Position numbers and translations under genes: made by a program
Notes under the pieces: model-generated
Databases searched by the model: none
What the model was told of the DNA's origin: nothing
The model's input: only the letters and a program-made list of their open reading frames with translations
Origin: JBDTNK01 sp039933775
Lineage (GTDB): Bacteria > Chloroflexota > Limnocylindria > QHBO01
Length of the DNA: 58,721 nucleotides
Assembly: GCA_039933775.1 (NCBI GenBank)
Contig: JBDTNK010000008.1
Span: 1 to 58,721 of the forward strand
Direction: 5' to 3'
Shown here: positions 41,173 through 50,406 of the stretch, in pieces
How the letters are laid out: the number at the start of each line of letters is the position of its first letter
Numbering within the stretch: the stretch's first letter is position 1

Positions 41173-42126
41173 TCAGGCTGGCGGCTGCGCCGCACCCAGG
41201 ATGATGTGATCGCGCTGCAGGCCATTGCGCCACGCATCGGCCGGCATCGGTCGCCCGCCCTCTGGCTGCACCACCTCGAGCTCCAGGGCACCGATGCCGC
41301 ACGCCACGCGGGGCGGCAGGCCCGGGAGGATGGCGCCGATTGGCACGTCGCTGACCCCGGCCACCGGATGCGCACGGCGTACGTGCAGGCGACGGTCATC
41401 GAGCGTCGTCCACGCGCCGGGCCAGGGCTGAAGCGCGCGCACCTGGCGGTCGATCTCTTCGGCGCTGCGATGCCAGTCGATCCAGCCGACGCCGCGCGTG
41501 AACGGTCGGATGAGCGTCGCTCGCCGCTCGTCCTGCGGCTCCGGCACGAGCTCGCCGCGCGCCCATCGCTCGAGCTCCGCTGGCACGCGCTCGGCGGCAA
41601 GCTGGGCGAGCGCTGCCTTCAGGGCGGGGGCCTCCTCGCGTCCGCCGAGCGGCATCCGCCACTGCGCCACGATCGGGCCGGCGTCGAGCTGCGGCGTCAT
41701 GACCATGAGCGTGACGCCCGCCTCCGTGTCACCGGCCAGCAGCGTGGAGGCGACCGGCGCGGCACCGCGGTGGCGCGGCAGGAGCGAGGGATGCACGTTG
41801 AGCGGCGCCCGCGGAGCCAGATCGAGGATGTCCTCGGGCACGAGCTGACCGTACGCCACGAGGAGCAGGCCGTCGGGTGCGTAGTCGCGCAGCACGACGT
41901 GCGCTTCGTCGGATCGCAGGCGGCGCGGCGTCTCGACGCGCAGGCCCAGCTCGCGGCCGAGGTCGGCGATCGGCGATGCCCGCAGCTGCATGCCGCGACC
42001 GGCGGGGCGATCCGGCTGGCTCAGGACGAGGATCTCGTCGGCCATCCCGTCGCCGACGATTCGGCGCAGGAGCGGCGCTCCGAAGGCCCCGGTCCCGAGG
42101 AAGGCGATCCTGCGTAGCAACACCAC
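41173..42126 (-). CDS. fmt: Methionyl-tRNA formyltransferase
   Basis: Fmt formylates initiator Met-tRNA. The 317-residue protein has IAFLGTGAFGAPLLRRIV at the N-terminus, QPDRPAGRGMQL, LLVAYGQLVPEDIL, the active-site NVHPSLLPRHRGAAPV and DTEAGVTLMVMTPQLDAGPI. The C-terminal domain begins near RPFTRGVGWIDW. The start is GTG at 42126, overlapping the def stop by one base (TAGTG); GTG and TTG follow in frame. Paired with def, as usual. Confidence 0.94.
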   Translation of the reverse strand: MVLLRRIAFLGTGAFGAPLLRRIVGDGMADEILVLSQPDRPAGRGMQLRASPIADLGRELGLRVETPRRLRSDEAHVVLRDYAPDGLLLVAYGQLVPEDILDLAPRAPLNVHPSLLPRHRGAAPVASTLLAGDTEAGVTLMVMTPQLDAGPIVAQWRMPLGGREEAPALKAALAQLAAERVPAELERWARGELVPEPQDERRATLIRPFTRGVGWIDWHRSAEEIDRQVRALQPWPGAWTTLDDRRLHVRRAHPVAGVSDVPIGAILPGLPPRVACGIGALELEVVQPEGGRPMPADAWRNGLQRDHIILGAAQPPA

Positions 42127-42632
42127 TAGATGCCGGCGGCGGTCTCTTCCTCGACCTCCGCGGGGCTCTCGCTGACGCGGACCAGCTCCTCGAGCGACTC
42201 CAGGTGGTCGATGTACAGGATCCCGTTGAGGTGGTCGATCTCGTGCTGCAGCGCACGCGCGAAGAGCTCCTCGCCCTTGACGCGGATGTCCTTGCCGGTG
42301 CGGTCCTTGGCCTTGACGGTGACCCGCTCGTGCCGCCTCACTTCGGCCACGAAGCCGGGGATCGAGAGGCAGCCCTCCCAGTCGAGGATCTCGCCGCTGG
42401 CTTTGACGATCTGTGGGTTGATGAGCTCGGTGATCTTGTCCTCGAGCTCGATCACCGCGACCTGCAGCGGCACGCCGATCTGGTTCGCCGCCAGACCGAT
42501 GCCCGGCGCATCGCGCATCGTTTCGAGCATGTCGTCGAGCAGCCGGTGCAGCGACGCGTCGATCCGCGTGACCTTCTTGGCGCGCTCCCGCAGGATCGGC
42601 GCCTCGGCGGTCAGGATCTGGCGGATGACCAT
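42126..42632 (-). CDS. def: Peptide deformylase
   Basis: Def removes the formyl group from nascent proteins. The three motifs are GIGLAANQIG (44-53), EGCLSIPG with the metal-binding Cys, and QHEIDHLNGILYIDHL with the HExxH zinc/iron site. The 168 residues include a short acidic tail. The ATG at 42632 is 20 bases after priA and just six bases after a TACAAT box, so its own transcript could be leaderless. Confidence 0.96.
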   Translation of the reverse strand: MVIRQILTAEAPILRERAKKVTRIDASLHRLLDDMLETMRDAPGIGLAANQIGVPLQVAVIELEDKITELINPQIVKASGEILDWEGCLSIPGFVAEVRRHERVTVKAKDRTGKDIRVKGEELFARALQHEIDHLNGILYIDHLESLEELVRVSESPAEVEEETAAGI

Positions 42633-42638
42633 GGCCGC

Positions 42639-42644
42639 ATTGTA
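42639..42644 (-). promoter_or_regulatory. -10 box abutting def (possible leaderless transcript)
   Basis: TACAAT on the minus strand ends six bases before the def ATG, in the priA-def gap. A transcript starting at the usual distance would begin at about the start codon. No -35 is obvious and no ribosome-binding site precedes the ATG. Confidence 0.45.
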
Positions 42645-42652
42645 CCGATGAT

Positions 42653-45001
42653 CTAGAGCAACGATTCGGGATCGACATCGATGCCGATGCCCGCCGGGAC
42701 AAGCTCAAGCGCCGCGGCTCGCGTCGCCGCATCCGGCGCCCGCAGCACGACCTGCATGCGCCAGCGCCCGGCGCGCCGGGCGACGTACGCCGGCAGCGGG
42801 CCGAGGACCTCCGTGCCTGCGATCGCCACCGCGGCCGCGGCCTCCTCCCCGCGCCGCTCAGCTCGCGACCGATCGGCGTCGACGATGATCAGCCGCGCCA
42901 GGACCGAGAAGGGCGGATAGCCAAGCTCCCGCCGGCGGCCGAGCTCCGCATCGGCGAACCCATCGACGTCGAGGCGGGCGGCGAAGCGCACCGCGTCGTG
43001 CTCGGGGGCATAGGTCTGGATCAGGACGCGGCCGGCACGCGGGCCGCGTCCCGCGCGTCCCGCGACCTGCGCCAGGAGCGCGAAGGTGCGCTCCGCGGCG
43101 CGATAGTCGGGCAGGTTCAGCGTCACGTCGGCCGCAACGACGGCGACAAGCGTCACAGACGGCAGGTCGAGCCCCTTCGCCGCCAGCTGCGTGCCGACCA
43201 GCACATCGGTCCGCCCCTCGCGAAAATCGTCGTAGATCGTCTCGAACCCTCGACGCGCCGCCAGCGCATCGCTGTCCAGGCGCGCGACGCGCAGCACCGG
43301 CGCCAGGCGTCGCAGCTCGGCCTCGACGCGCTGCGTGCCCGCGCCGAAATAGCGAATGCGCGGCGATGAGCATGCCGGGCAGCGCTCGGGTGGCGTCGCG
43401 GTGCGGCCGCAGTGATGACAGCGCAGCCGTCCACCCGCGAGGTGGAAGACCATGGGCAGGTCGCAGTCCGGACAGCGCACGCTCTCGCCGCAGTCGCGGC
43501 ACAGGATGAACGTCGCAGCGCCGCGGCGGTTGATGAGCAGGATCGCCTGCTCGCCGCCGGGGCGCATGGCACGCAGCGCATCGGCGAGCGGCTCGGAAAA
43601 GATCGACCGGTTGCCGGCGGCAAGCTCGGCGCGCATGTCGACGATCTCGATCTCGGGCGGCTCACCGACCCGCCGCTCGGTGAGCCGCACGCGGTCGGCG
43701 TGGCCGCCGCGCACGCGAGCCAGCGTCACGATGTCGGGCGTCGCGCTGCCGCCCACGACGCCCGCCCCGGTCGCCGCCGCTCGCCGCCGCGCGACCCAGC
43801 GCGCGTCGTAACGCGGCGTGCGGTCCGACTTGTACCCGCCGTCGTGCTCCTCGTCGACGACGATCAGCCCGAGCGGCTCGACCGGCGCGAAGACGGCCGA
43901 CCGCGTGCCGATCACGACCCGCGCCTCACCGCGCACGATGCGCCACCACTCGTCGTGGCGCTCGCCAGCTGAGAGCCCCGAATGGAGGACCGCGAGCGCC
44001 TCGCCGAACCGCGCCGCTGCCCGATCGGCGAGCTGCGGGATGAGCGACAGCTCCGGGACGAGCAGGATCGATCCGCGGCCAACCGCGAGCTCGGCCTCGG
44101 CCGCGGCGAGATACACGTCGCTTTTGCCGGACGCCGCGATCCCCTCGAGCAGCAGCTCACCGCCCGGCGCGAGGCTGGCGATCGCTGCGACGGCGGCCCG
44201 CTGCTCGTCGGCCAGCTCGTGTCGCTCCACAGCGCCAATGGCTCGGTGCGCGAGTGGATCGCGGGCTTCCGTCCGCCACGCCAGCTCGAGCAGACCCAGC
44301 TCGGCGAGGCGACGCGCCGGCGAGAGGAGCGCGGCCGCCTCGACGCCGATCTCGGCGGCGACCTCGAGCAGCGGATGCTCCGCCCCGTCGGCGATGGCCT
44401 CCAGGAGCGCCTCCTGGCGCGGCGCGCGGCGCGGCAGACGCGCTTCAGCGGCGAGGCGGCGCACGACGCGCACCCGCCGCTCACGCAGCTCGGCAGCGCG
44501 CAGCGACCAGCTCGCGCGAATCGCGCCACCGCGCCGGAGACCTTCGATCCAGCGTTCGCGGCCCTTGGCTGGGCCGTGGCGCTGCAGCGTCGCGTCGTCA
44601 AGCTCCCCCGCGATGACGAGCGGACGCAGGTCAGGCGGCAGGGCGCCGGCGTCGATCACGGTCCAGCGCCGCGTGAGCCTGCTCTCGAGGCCAGGCGGCA
44701 GCATCGCCGCCAGCGTCGTGCCAAGCGGCGCGCGGTAATACGCCGCGACCTGCTCCGCGACGGTGAGGAGGTCGACTGTCAGCATCGGGGCGCTGACCAC
44801 CGCCTCGACCTCGCGCAGCTCGCGGGGCGCGTCCTCGGGGACGCCGGCGAGCAGGTAGCCGAGCGATGTACGCCGGCCGTATGGGACCAGGACGAGCGAG
44901 CCGGGGCGCGCATCGGCCAGCTCATCGGGCAGAAGGTAGGTGAAGGTGCGCTCCGGGCGGTCGGCGACCGCCTCGACCGCCACGCGAACCGTGCGCGCCA
45001 T
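42653..45001 (-). CDS. priA: Primosomal protein N' (replication restart helicase PriA)
   Basis: PriA recognises stalled forks and reloads the replicative helicase. The 782 residues give an N-terminal DNA-binding domain, Walker A LLLEGIAASGKSDVYLAAAE, DEEH in VVDEEHDGGYKSDRTPRYDA, and the LLINRRGAATFILCRDCG segment. The zinc cluster has CRDC, CPDC, CHHC and CPAC pairs. Motifs V-VI follow at VGTQLAAKGLDLPSVTLV and QVAGRAGRGPRAG. The Walker A consensus GxTGSGKTEVY is GIAASGKSDVY, still with Lys and Ser. Upstream is gmk. Confidence 0.96.
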   Translation of the reverse strand: MARTVRVAVEAVADRPERTFTYLLPDELADARPGSLVLVPYGRRTSLGYLLAGVPEDAPRELREVEAVVSAPMLTVDLLTVAEQVAAYYRAPLGTTLAAMLPPGLESRLTRRWTVIDAGALPPDLRPLVIAGELDDATLQRHGPAKGRERWIEGLRRGGAIRASWSLRAAELRERRVRVVRRLAAEARLPRRAPRQEALLEAIADGAEHPLLEVAAEIGVEAAALLSPARRLAELGLLELAWRTEARDPLAHRAIGAVERHELADEQRAAVAAIASLAPGGELLLEGIAASGKSDVYLAAAEAELAVGRGSILLVPELSLIPQLADRAAARFGEALAVLHSGLSAGERHDEWWRIVRGEARVVIGTRSAVFAPVEPLGLIVVDEEHDGGYKSDRTPRYDARWVARRRAAATGAGVVGGSATPDIVTLARVRGGHADRVRLTERRVGEPPEIEIVDMRAELAAGNRSIFSEPLADALRAMRPGGEQAILLINRRGAATFILCRDCGESVRCPDCDLPMVFHLAGGRLRCHHCGRTATPPERCPACSSPRIRYFGAGTQRVEAELRRLAPVLRVARLDSDALAARRGFETIYDDFREGRTDVLVGTQLAAKGLDLPSVTLVAVVAADVTLNLPDYRAAERTFALLAQVAGRAGRGPRAGRVLIQTYAPEHDAVRFAARLDVDGFADAELGRRRELGYPPFSVLARLIIVDADRSRAERRGEEAAAAVAIAGTEVLGPLPAYVARRAGRWRMQVVLRAPDAATRAAALELVPAGIGIDVDPESLL

Positions 45002-45004
45002 GCG

Positions 45005-45604
45005 CTACACGAGCGGGCGCCGCGGCGGCTCGCGGCGCGCCTCGGCCTGGATGATCTCCCAGATGCGGTCTGCGGCCTCGTCGGGGTGGCCAGTCTCGTT
45101 GACGATGACGTAGTCGTAATCGTCCGATGCCGCCATCTCCGCCACTGCGTTGTGGCGGCGGATGCGCAGGCTCTCCTCGTCCTCCGAGCCGCGTCGCTCG
45201 AGCCGCTCCTCGAGCGCCTGGATCGTGGGCGGCATGACGAAGATGAGCAGCGCGTCCGGGACCAGGCGCCGCACCGAGCGTGCGCCCTGCGGATCGATGG
45301 TCAGGATTGCGTCACGTCCCGCGGCCAGGATCCCGCGCACCTGGCCGATCGGCGTTCCATACCAGTGCCCATGGACGGTCGCGCATTCCAGAAGGCCACC
45401 CTCGTCGCGCAGGCGGATGAAGGCCGCCTCGTCGATGAAGTGGTAGTGGACGCCATCAATCTCGTCGGGCCGGCGCTCGCGGGTGGTGGTGGTGACGATC
45501 GGCACGACCTGCGGCTGCGCCTGTGCCAGCGCGCGCACGATCGTGCTCTTGCCGACCCCCGACGGGCCCGAGACGACGACGAGGAGCGGGTTCGGGAATG
45601 CCAC
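45005..45604 (-). CDS. gmk: Guanylate kinase
   Basis: Gmk phosphorylates GMP to GDP. The 199-residue protein has the P-loop VVSGPSGVGKSTIVRALAQ, TTTTRERRPDEIDGVHYHFI, LLECATVHGHWYGTPIGQV, and ILTIDPQGARSVRRLVPDA. The GTG start follows the rluD stop by two bases. Confidence 0.96.
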   Translation of the reverse strand: MAFPNPLLVVVSGPSGVGKSTIVRALAQAQPQVVPIVTTTTRERRPDEIDGVHYHFIDEAAFIRLRDEGGLLECATVHGHWYGTPIGQVRGILAAGRDAILTIDPQGARSVRRLVPDALLIFVMPPTIQALEERLERRGSEDEESLRIRRHNAVAEMAASDDYDYVIVNETGHPDEAADRIWEIIQAEARREPPRRPLV

Positions 45605-45606
45605 GC

Positions 45607-46590
45607 TCAGGCGTCCTCGATGCTGGCGCCGACGCCGGAGGGCAGCGCGTCGGGGCCCAGGCGCATCGGGCCAACCGCCTCGAGGCAGCCGGCCAGGTCG
45701 GGCGGGAGCTGGCTCCAGGCGCGGAGGGGGGCGTCGTCGAGCGGACGACGCAGCCGCAGCCGTGCGGCATGCAGGAACTGGCGCTCCAGGCCACCCGGAC
45801 CGATGCCGCCGCCGTAGCGCAGGTCGCCGACGATCGGCAGGTGCAGGAAGGCAAGATGGGCGCGGATCTGGTGGGTGCGCCCGGTGAGCGGGCGCAGCGC
45901 CAGCAGCGTGTGGTCGTCGTGCGTGCCGAGCACCTCGTACTCGGTCACGGCATCGCGGCCGGAGGCGGCGACCGCCATCCGCTGGCGGTCACGCGGGTCG
46001 CGACCGACCGGCGCTTCGACCCGTCCCCGCGTCGCCGGCGCCTCGCCACGCACCAGCGCGATGTACTCCTTGGCGATCGTGCGCGAGCCGAACTGCTCCA
46101 TGAGGGACGCCTGGGCCGCATCGGTCTTGGCGACGAGCAGGAGCCCCGAGGTGTCCTTGTCGAGCCGATGCACGATGCCGGGCCGCTCGACGCCCGCGAT
46201 CGAGCCGAGTGGCTGACCCTGGTCGCGCGCGCGGCCGAGCAGCGCATGCACCAGCGTGCCGGTCGCGTGGCCGGCGGACGGGTGGACGACAATCCCCGCC
46301 GGCTTGTCGACGATGAGCATCGCCGCGTCCTCGTAGGCGATGTGCAGCGGAATTCGCTCCGGCACGAGGGTCGGGTCGGGCGGCGCGCTGAGCTCGACCG
46401 CGACGCGCTCGCCGCCGAGCAGCCGATCGCTCGAGCGACGACGGTGGCCGTCGATCGTGGCGCGCCCGTCGCCGAGCAGGCGCTGCGCGTGCGCCCTGCT
46501 GATGCCCGCCACCGCAACCACCGCCAGGTCGGCGCGCCCGGCCGGCGCCGCTCCCTCGACGAGCCGCGATGCGGCGGCGGCGTCCGTCAT
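45607..46590 (-). CDS. rluD: 23S rRNA pseudouridine synthase (RluD/RluA family)
   Basis: The enzyme isomerises uridines in 23S rRNA. An N-terminal S4-like domain (GISRAHAQRLLGDGRATIDG) precedes the catalytic domain with MLIVDKPAGIVVHPSAGHAT, the catalytic GIVHRLDKDTSGLLLVAKTD and LTGRTHQIRAHLAFL. The ATG at 46590 overlaps the lspA stop (ATGA) and gives 327 residues. The lspA-rluD order is common. Exact target uridines cannot be read from the sequence. Confidence 0.92.
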   Translation of the reverse strand: MTDAAAASRLVEGAAPAGRADLAVVAVAGISRAHAQRLLGDGRATIDGHRRRSSDRLLGGERVAVELSAPPDPTLVPERIPLHIAYEDAAMLIVDKPAGIVVHPSAGHATGTLVHALLGRARDQGQPLGSIAGVERPGIVHRLDKDTSGLLLVAKTDAAQASLMEQFGSRTIAKEYIALVRGEAPATRGRVEAPVGRDPRDRQRMAVAASGRDAVTEYEVLGTHDDHTLLALRPLTGRTHQIRAHLAFLHLPIVGDLRYGGGIGPGGLERQFLHAARLRLRRPLDDAPLRAWSQLPPDLAGCLEAVGPMRLGPDALPSGVGASIEDA

Positions 46591-47099
46591 GCGGTGACCG
46601 CCTCCTGCTGTCGATCGAGCAGCATGAGCACCACGACCAGGATGCCGATGCCGACCACGATCGACGAGTCGGCGACGTTGAAGGTCGGAAATCGAACGTT
46701 CCCGAACCCGACTGACACGAAATCGGTGACGTAGCCCTGGCGCAGGCGGTCGATGAAGTTGCCGAGCGTGCCGCCCAAGATGAGACCGAGCAGCGCCTGC
46801 AGCCACAGGCTGCGCCCGGCGAATGCCCGATGGAAGTAGACGATCATGCCGAGTGCGACGATCGTGACGACCAGGAAGAGCAGGGTCCCGCCCTGGAAGA
46901 GGCTGAACGCGGCCCCCTCGTTGCGGACGTGCCAGAGCATGATCACGTCGCCGATGACGCCGACGCTCGCGCCGAGGGCCATGTTGGCGACGATGAGCGC
47001 CTTGGTGAGCTGGTCAATGGCGAGTACCACGATCCCCACGGCGAGGAGGATGGGCAGCCCGATCGGGCGCCCGGAATGGTCGGTCCTGGCGGTGGTCAT
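46587..47099 (-). CDS. lspA: Lipoprotein signal peptidase
   Basis: LspA cleaves signal peptides of diacylglyceryl-modified prolipoproteins. The 170-residue protein has four membrane helices and the two catalytic Asp segments GGTLGNFIDRLRQGYVTDFV and FNVADSSIVVG. The N-terminal IVVLAIDQLTKALIV and HVRNEGAAFSLFQG are also typical. It follows ileS by 18 bases, the classic ileS-lspA order, and would process the DUF4015 lipoprotein. Confidence 0.95.
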   Translation of the reverse strand: MTTARTDHSGRPIGLPILLAVGIVVLAIDQLTKALIVANMALGASVGVIGDVIMLWHVRNEGAAFSLFQGGTLLFLVVTIVALGMIVYFHRAFAGRSLWLQALLGLILGGTLGNFIDRLRQGYVTDFVSVGFGNVRFPTFNVADSSIVVGIGILVVVLMLLDRQQEAVTA

Positions 47100-47117
47100 C
47101 GTCGAACGCAGCGTACC

Positions 47118-50100
47118 CTAGCGCGCTACTCGACGAACGCCGAGCCGCAGGCTGACGCCGTCGAGCTCCAGCGGCTCGATCCGCTCGCTGCCCTCGGCAG
47201 CCCCCGGTCCGATATCGAGCTGCTCGGCGAGTGTCTCGCCGGCGAGCCACGCGCGATGCGGTGCCAGGCGCGCCGCGACGTCGAGGTCGGCATCGATGCC
47301 GACCTCGATCCGATCGCTGACCTCATAGCCTGCCGCCTTGCGAAGGCTCTGCAGCGCATGCGCCACCTCGCGCGCTAGGCCCTCGGCGGCCAGCTCCTCG
47401 TCGATCGAGGTGTCGAGCGCCACGAGCAGATCGCCCTCCTCGGCCACCTCGTGGCCCGGCCTGGCTCGTGCCGTGAGCTCGAACGCGTCGGGCTCGAGGA
47501 CGACCTCCCCCACCTCGACCCGACCGTCGTCGCGCAGCGTCCAGGCGCCTGAGCGGGCGCCGGCCATGATCGCGCCGACCGAGCGCCCATGCCGCGGGCC
47601 GACGATGGGCAGCAGCGGGTAGAGCGTGCGCTCGACCATCTCCGACTCGTCGCTGAGCGGCTCCAGTGAGCGCACGTTCAGCTCCTCGAGCACCTCGCCC
47701 ACCAGCGCTTCATGCGTCGCCGCATCGGGGCTCAGGCGCTCCCCGTCGGCGGCCGGCAGCTTGACGCGCACGGTGCGCAGCGGCTGTCGCGTCCGGACCG
47801 ATGACGCCGCGCGGGCGGTGCGGCCCAGCGCCACGATGCGCCGCGATCGATCCACCGCCCGCTCGAGCGCCGGATCATGGACCCCCTCGCCGCGTTCCGG
47901 GAAGTCCGCGAGATGGACGCTGTCGGGCGAGGCAGGATCCACGGCGGCGACCAGGTTCTCCCACAGCGCGTCGGCCAGGTGCGGCACGAACGGCGCGAGC
48001 AGCCGCGTGACGTCGACCAGGACGCCGTGCAGCGTCTCGTACGCCGCGCGCTTGTCCTCGTCGAGCTCGCCGCGCCAGAAGCGGCGCCGGTTGCGGCGCA
48101 CGTACCAGTTCGACAGCTCGTCGACGAAGGCTTCGATCGCGTGGCAGGCGCTCTCGGCGTCGTAGCCGTCGAGCGCCGCGCGCACCTCGCCGATGAGGCC
48201 GTCGAGCCGCGAGCGGATCCAGCGATCCAGGAGCGTCCCGCGCGACGAGGGTGCATCGGTCCCGGACGGCGTCCAGCCGTCGACCCGCGCGTAGGTCACG
48301 AAGAAGGCGTAGGTGTTCCAGAGCGGCAAGAAGAAGCGGCGAACCACCTCGTGGCCGGGGCCGAACCCGAAGTTCAGGTTCGTGGCGGGCGGCGCGGAGG
48401 CGAACAGCCAGCGCATCACGTCGGCGCCGATCTGCTCGGCGGCGTCATCGAACCAGATCGCATTGCCGCGGCTCTTGTGCATCTCCTCGCCGTGCTCATC
48501 GCGCATCAGGGCGTAGGCGAACAGGTTGCGCGCCGGCGCCTCCCCGGTCATGACCGTGGACTCGGCGATGAGCGCATAGAACCAGTTCCGGAACTGGCCG
48601 GGGAACGACTCGCTGATGAGATCGGCGGGGTACCAGCGCGCCCACTTCTCGCGGTCGGTGCTCCAGCCCATGGTCGAGAGCGCCACGATGCCGGCGTCGA
48701 GCCACGGGTTGCCGACATCGGTCGTGCGCCGCGCGATGCCACCACAGCTGCCGCAGGCGATCTCGACCGCGTCGATCCAGGGCCGATGCGGCGAGTGCCC
48801 GTCGAACGCGTCCCAACCGGCCACGGCGCGCTCGTGGAGCTCGTCGCGCGAGCCGATCAGCTCCCAGCCGTCGCAGTCGGTGCACTCCCAGATCGGCAGT
48901 GCCAGCCCGTAGTAGCGCTTCTTGCTGATCATCCAGTCGCCCATGTTGCGCAGCCAGTCCAGCTCGCGCTCCTGCAGGCCGATGCCCTCGGGCAGCCAGC
49001 GCATCGAGCGCGTCGCCGCGCTGAGCGGCCCGCGCAGCGGGTCCATGCTGATGAACCACTCGTCGACGAGCCGGAAGAGGAGCTGGGTGCCGCAGCGCCA
49101 ACAGACCGGGTAGCTGTGCAGGTACTGCTCTTTCGCCACGAGGAGACCCTTGCGCTCGAGGTCGGCGGTGACGTCGCGCGCCATATCCTCGGCCGCGTCG
49201 GAGCTCGCGCCGGCGTAGCGGCCGGTCTGCCAGCCGTAGCCGTCGCGGAAGACGCCAAACTCGTCGATCGGATCCAGGACCGCCAGACCCAGCGCCTTGC
49301 TCAGCGCAAAGTCCTCCTGCCCGCAGCCGGGGGCGATGTGCACGATGCCGGTTCCCTCGTCGTCACTCACCTCGTCCCAGGCGATGACGCGATGTTCGAC
49401 CCCCTCGGTGACGGGCAGCTCGTCGAAGGGCCCCGCGTAGCGCAGGCCCACCAGCTCGGCGCCGGGCAGCTCGGCCAGGACCTCGGCATCGGGAGCCACG
49501 CGGCGCTTCGAGCCGGCGCTGACCCACCACTTCTGGCCCTCGCGCCCGGCGATGAGCTGGTACGTCAGCTGCGGCTGGACCGCGGCCGCGACATTGCTCG
49601 ACAGCGTCCACGGCGTGGTGGTCCAGGCCAGCAGGTTTTCGCCCTCGTGACCCCCGCCGGTGAGCGGCAGGCGCAGCGTGACCGACAGGTGGCGCAGCTC
49701 GCGGTACCCCTCGGTCGCGATCTCCATGTTCGAGAGGCCGGTACCGCAGCGCGGGCACCATGGCATGACGTCGTGCCCGCGCCGCACCAGGCCACGGCGA
49801 TGGCACTCGGCCAGGAAGGCCCAGATCGTGTAGTTGTTCTCGTCACTGTTGGTGTAGTAGCTGTTGTCCCAGTCCATCCAGTAGCCGAGTCGCTTGCTCT
49901 GCTCGGTCTGGATGCCCGCGAATTTCGCGACGCGCGCCTTGCACAGCTCGACGAAGCGGTCGATGCCGTATTCCTCGATCTGGCGCTTGTTGTTGAGCCC
50001 GAGCTGCTTCTCGACCTCGACCTCGATCCAGAGACCCTGGCAGTCGAAGCCGTTCTGGTAGCGCTGCCGCTCACCGAGCATGGTGTGGTAGCGCTGGAAC

Positions 50101-50303
50101 AGATCCTTGTAGGTGCGTCCCCAGGCGTGGTGCACTCCCATCGGGTTGTTGGCCGTGATCGGTCCGTCCAGGAAGCTGAACCGGCGCTCGGAGGTTGCAT
50201 TGCGTCCCAGGTAGCGCGCCATGGTGTCGCGCTGCCGCCACACCTCGATCTGGTCCCGCTCCAGGCTGGGGACGTCCAGCTTGCTCGATACCGGCTTGAA
50301 CAC
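47118..50303 (-). CDS. ileS: Isoleucyl-tRNA synthetase
   Basis: IleRS charges tRNA-Ile and edits valine. Counting from the GTG at 50303 there are 1061 residues. The HIGH region reads NNPMGVHHAWGRTY (about 52-65), a divergent form. Other segments are GFDCQGLWIEVEVEKQLG, RLGYWMDWDNSYYT, MPWCPRCGTGLS, the editing-domain LLAWTTTPWTLSSN, the KMSKS equivalent EEMHKSRGNAIWFD and the C-terminal anticodon region. The longer TTG start at 50396 would put a terminator-like hairpin inside the gene. The GTG gives the family N-terminus FKPVSSK, so I prefer it. Confidence 0.94.
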   Translation of the reverse strand: MFKPVSSKLDVPSLERDQIEVWRQRDTMARYLGRNATSERRFSFLDGPITANNPMGVHHAWGRTYKDLFQRYHTMLGERQRYQNGFDCQGLWIEVEVEKQLGLNNKRQIEEYGIDRFVELCKARVAKFAGIQTEQSKRLGYWMDWDNSYYTNSDENNYTIWAFLAECHRRGLVRRGHDVMPWCPRCGTGLSNMEIATEGYRELRHLSVTLRLPLTGGGHEGENLLAWTTTPWTLSSNVAAAVQPQLTYQLIAGREGQKWWVSAGSKRRVAPDAEVLAELPGAELVGLRYAGPFDELPVTEGVEHRVIAWDEVSDDEGTGIVHIAPGCGQEDFALSKALGLAVLDPIDEFGVFRDGYGWQTGRYAGASSDAAEDMARDVTADLERKGLLVAKEQYLHSYPVCWRCGTQLLFRLVDEWFISMDPLRGPLSAATRSMRWLPEGIGLQERELDWLRNMGDWMISKKRYYGLALPIWECTDCDGWELIGSRDELHERAVAGWDAFDGHSPHRPWIDAVEIACGSCGGIARRTTDVGNPWLDAGIVALSTMGWSTDREKWARWYPADLISESFPGQFRNWFYALIAESTVMTGEAPARNLFAYALMRDEHGEEMHKSRGNAIWFDDAAEQIGADVMRWLFASAPPATNLNFGFGPGHEVVRRFFLPLWNTYAFFVTYARVDGWTPSGTDAPSSRGTLLDRWIRSRLDGLIGEVRAALDGYDAESACHAIEAFVDELSNWYVRRNRRRFWRGELDEDKRAAYETLHGVLVDVTRLLAPFVPHLADALWENLVAAVDPASPDSVHLADFPERGEGVHDPALERAVDRSRRIVALGRTARAASSVRTRQPLRTVRVKLPAADGERLSPDAATHEALVGEVLEELNVRSLEPLSDESEMVERTLYPLLPIVGPRHGRSVGAIMAGARSGAWTLRDDGRVEVGEVVLEPDAFELTARARPGHEVAEEGDLLVALDTSIDEELAAEGLAREVAHALQSLRKAAGYEVSDRIEVGIDADLDVAARLAPHRAWLAGETLAEQLDIGPGAAEGSERIEPLELDGVSLRLGVRRVAR

Positions 50304-50332
50304 CCGTGCGCCCGCTCCATCCAACAACAAAT

Positions 50333-50354
50333 CCCGTCCCGAATCCGGGACGGG
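50333..50354 (-). terminator. Terminator-like hairpin before ileS
   Basis: On the minus strand CCCGTCCCG, loop GATT and CGGGACGGG form a perfect 9-bp stem followed by ATTTGTTGTT. It can end transcription from the upstream membrane-protein gene. It would also lie in the ileS leader if transcription starts near 50361, so an attenuator role is possible. An 8-bp stem (50376-50383 with 50352-50359) overlaps its 5' arm by three bases. Confidence 0.65.
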
Positions 50355-50367
50355 AGGCTCCGGCCCG

Positions 50368-50396
50368 ATCGTCGCAGCCTCCCCCGGTGGTGTCAA
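50368..50396 (-). promoter_or_regulatory. Possible promoter of ileS
   Basis: On the minus strand -35 TTGACA (50391-50396, perfect), a 17-base spacer and -10 GACGAT (50368-50373, poor). Transcription would begin a few bases before the terminator-like hairpin. Confidence 0.45.
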
Positions 50397-50406
50397 TTCG
50401 TGGCCA

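Noticed and set aside
50304..50406. T-box riboswitch before ileS
   Set aside because: I looked on the minus strand for the conserved T-box sequence GGTGGNACCGCG and did not find it; only overlapping hairpins are present.
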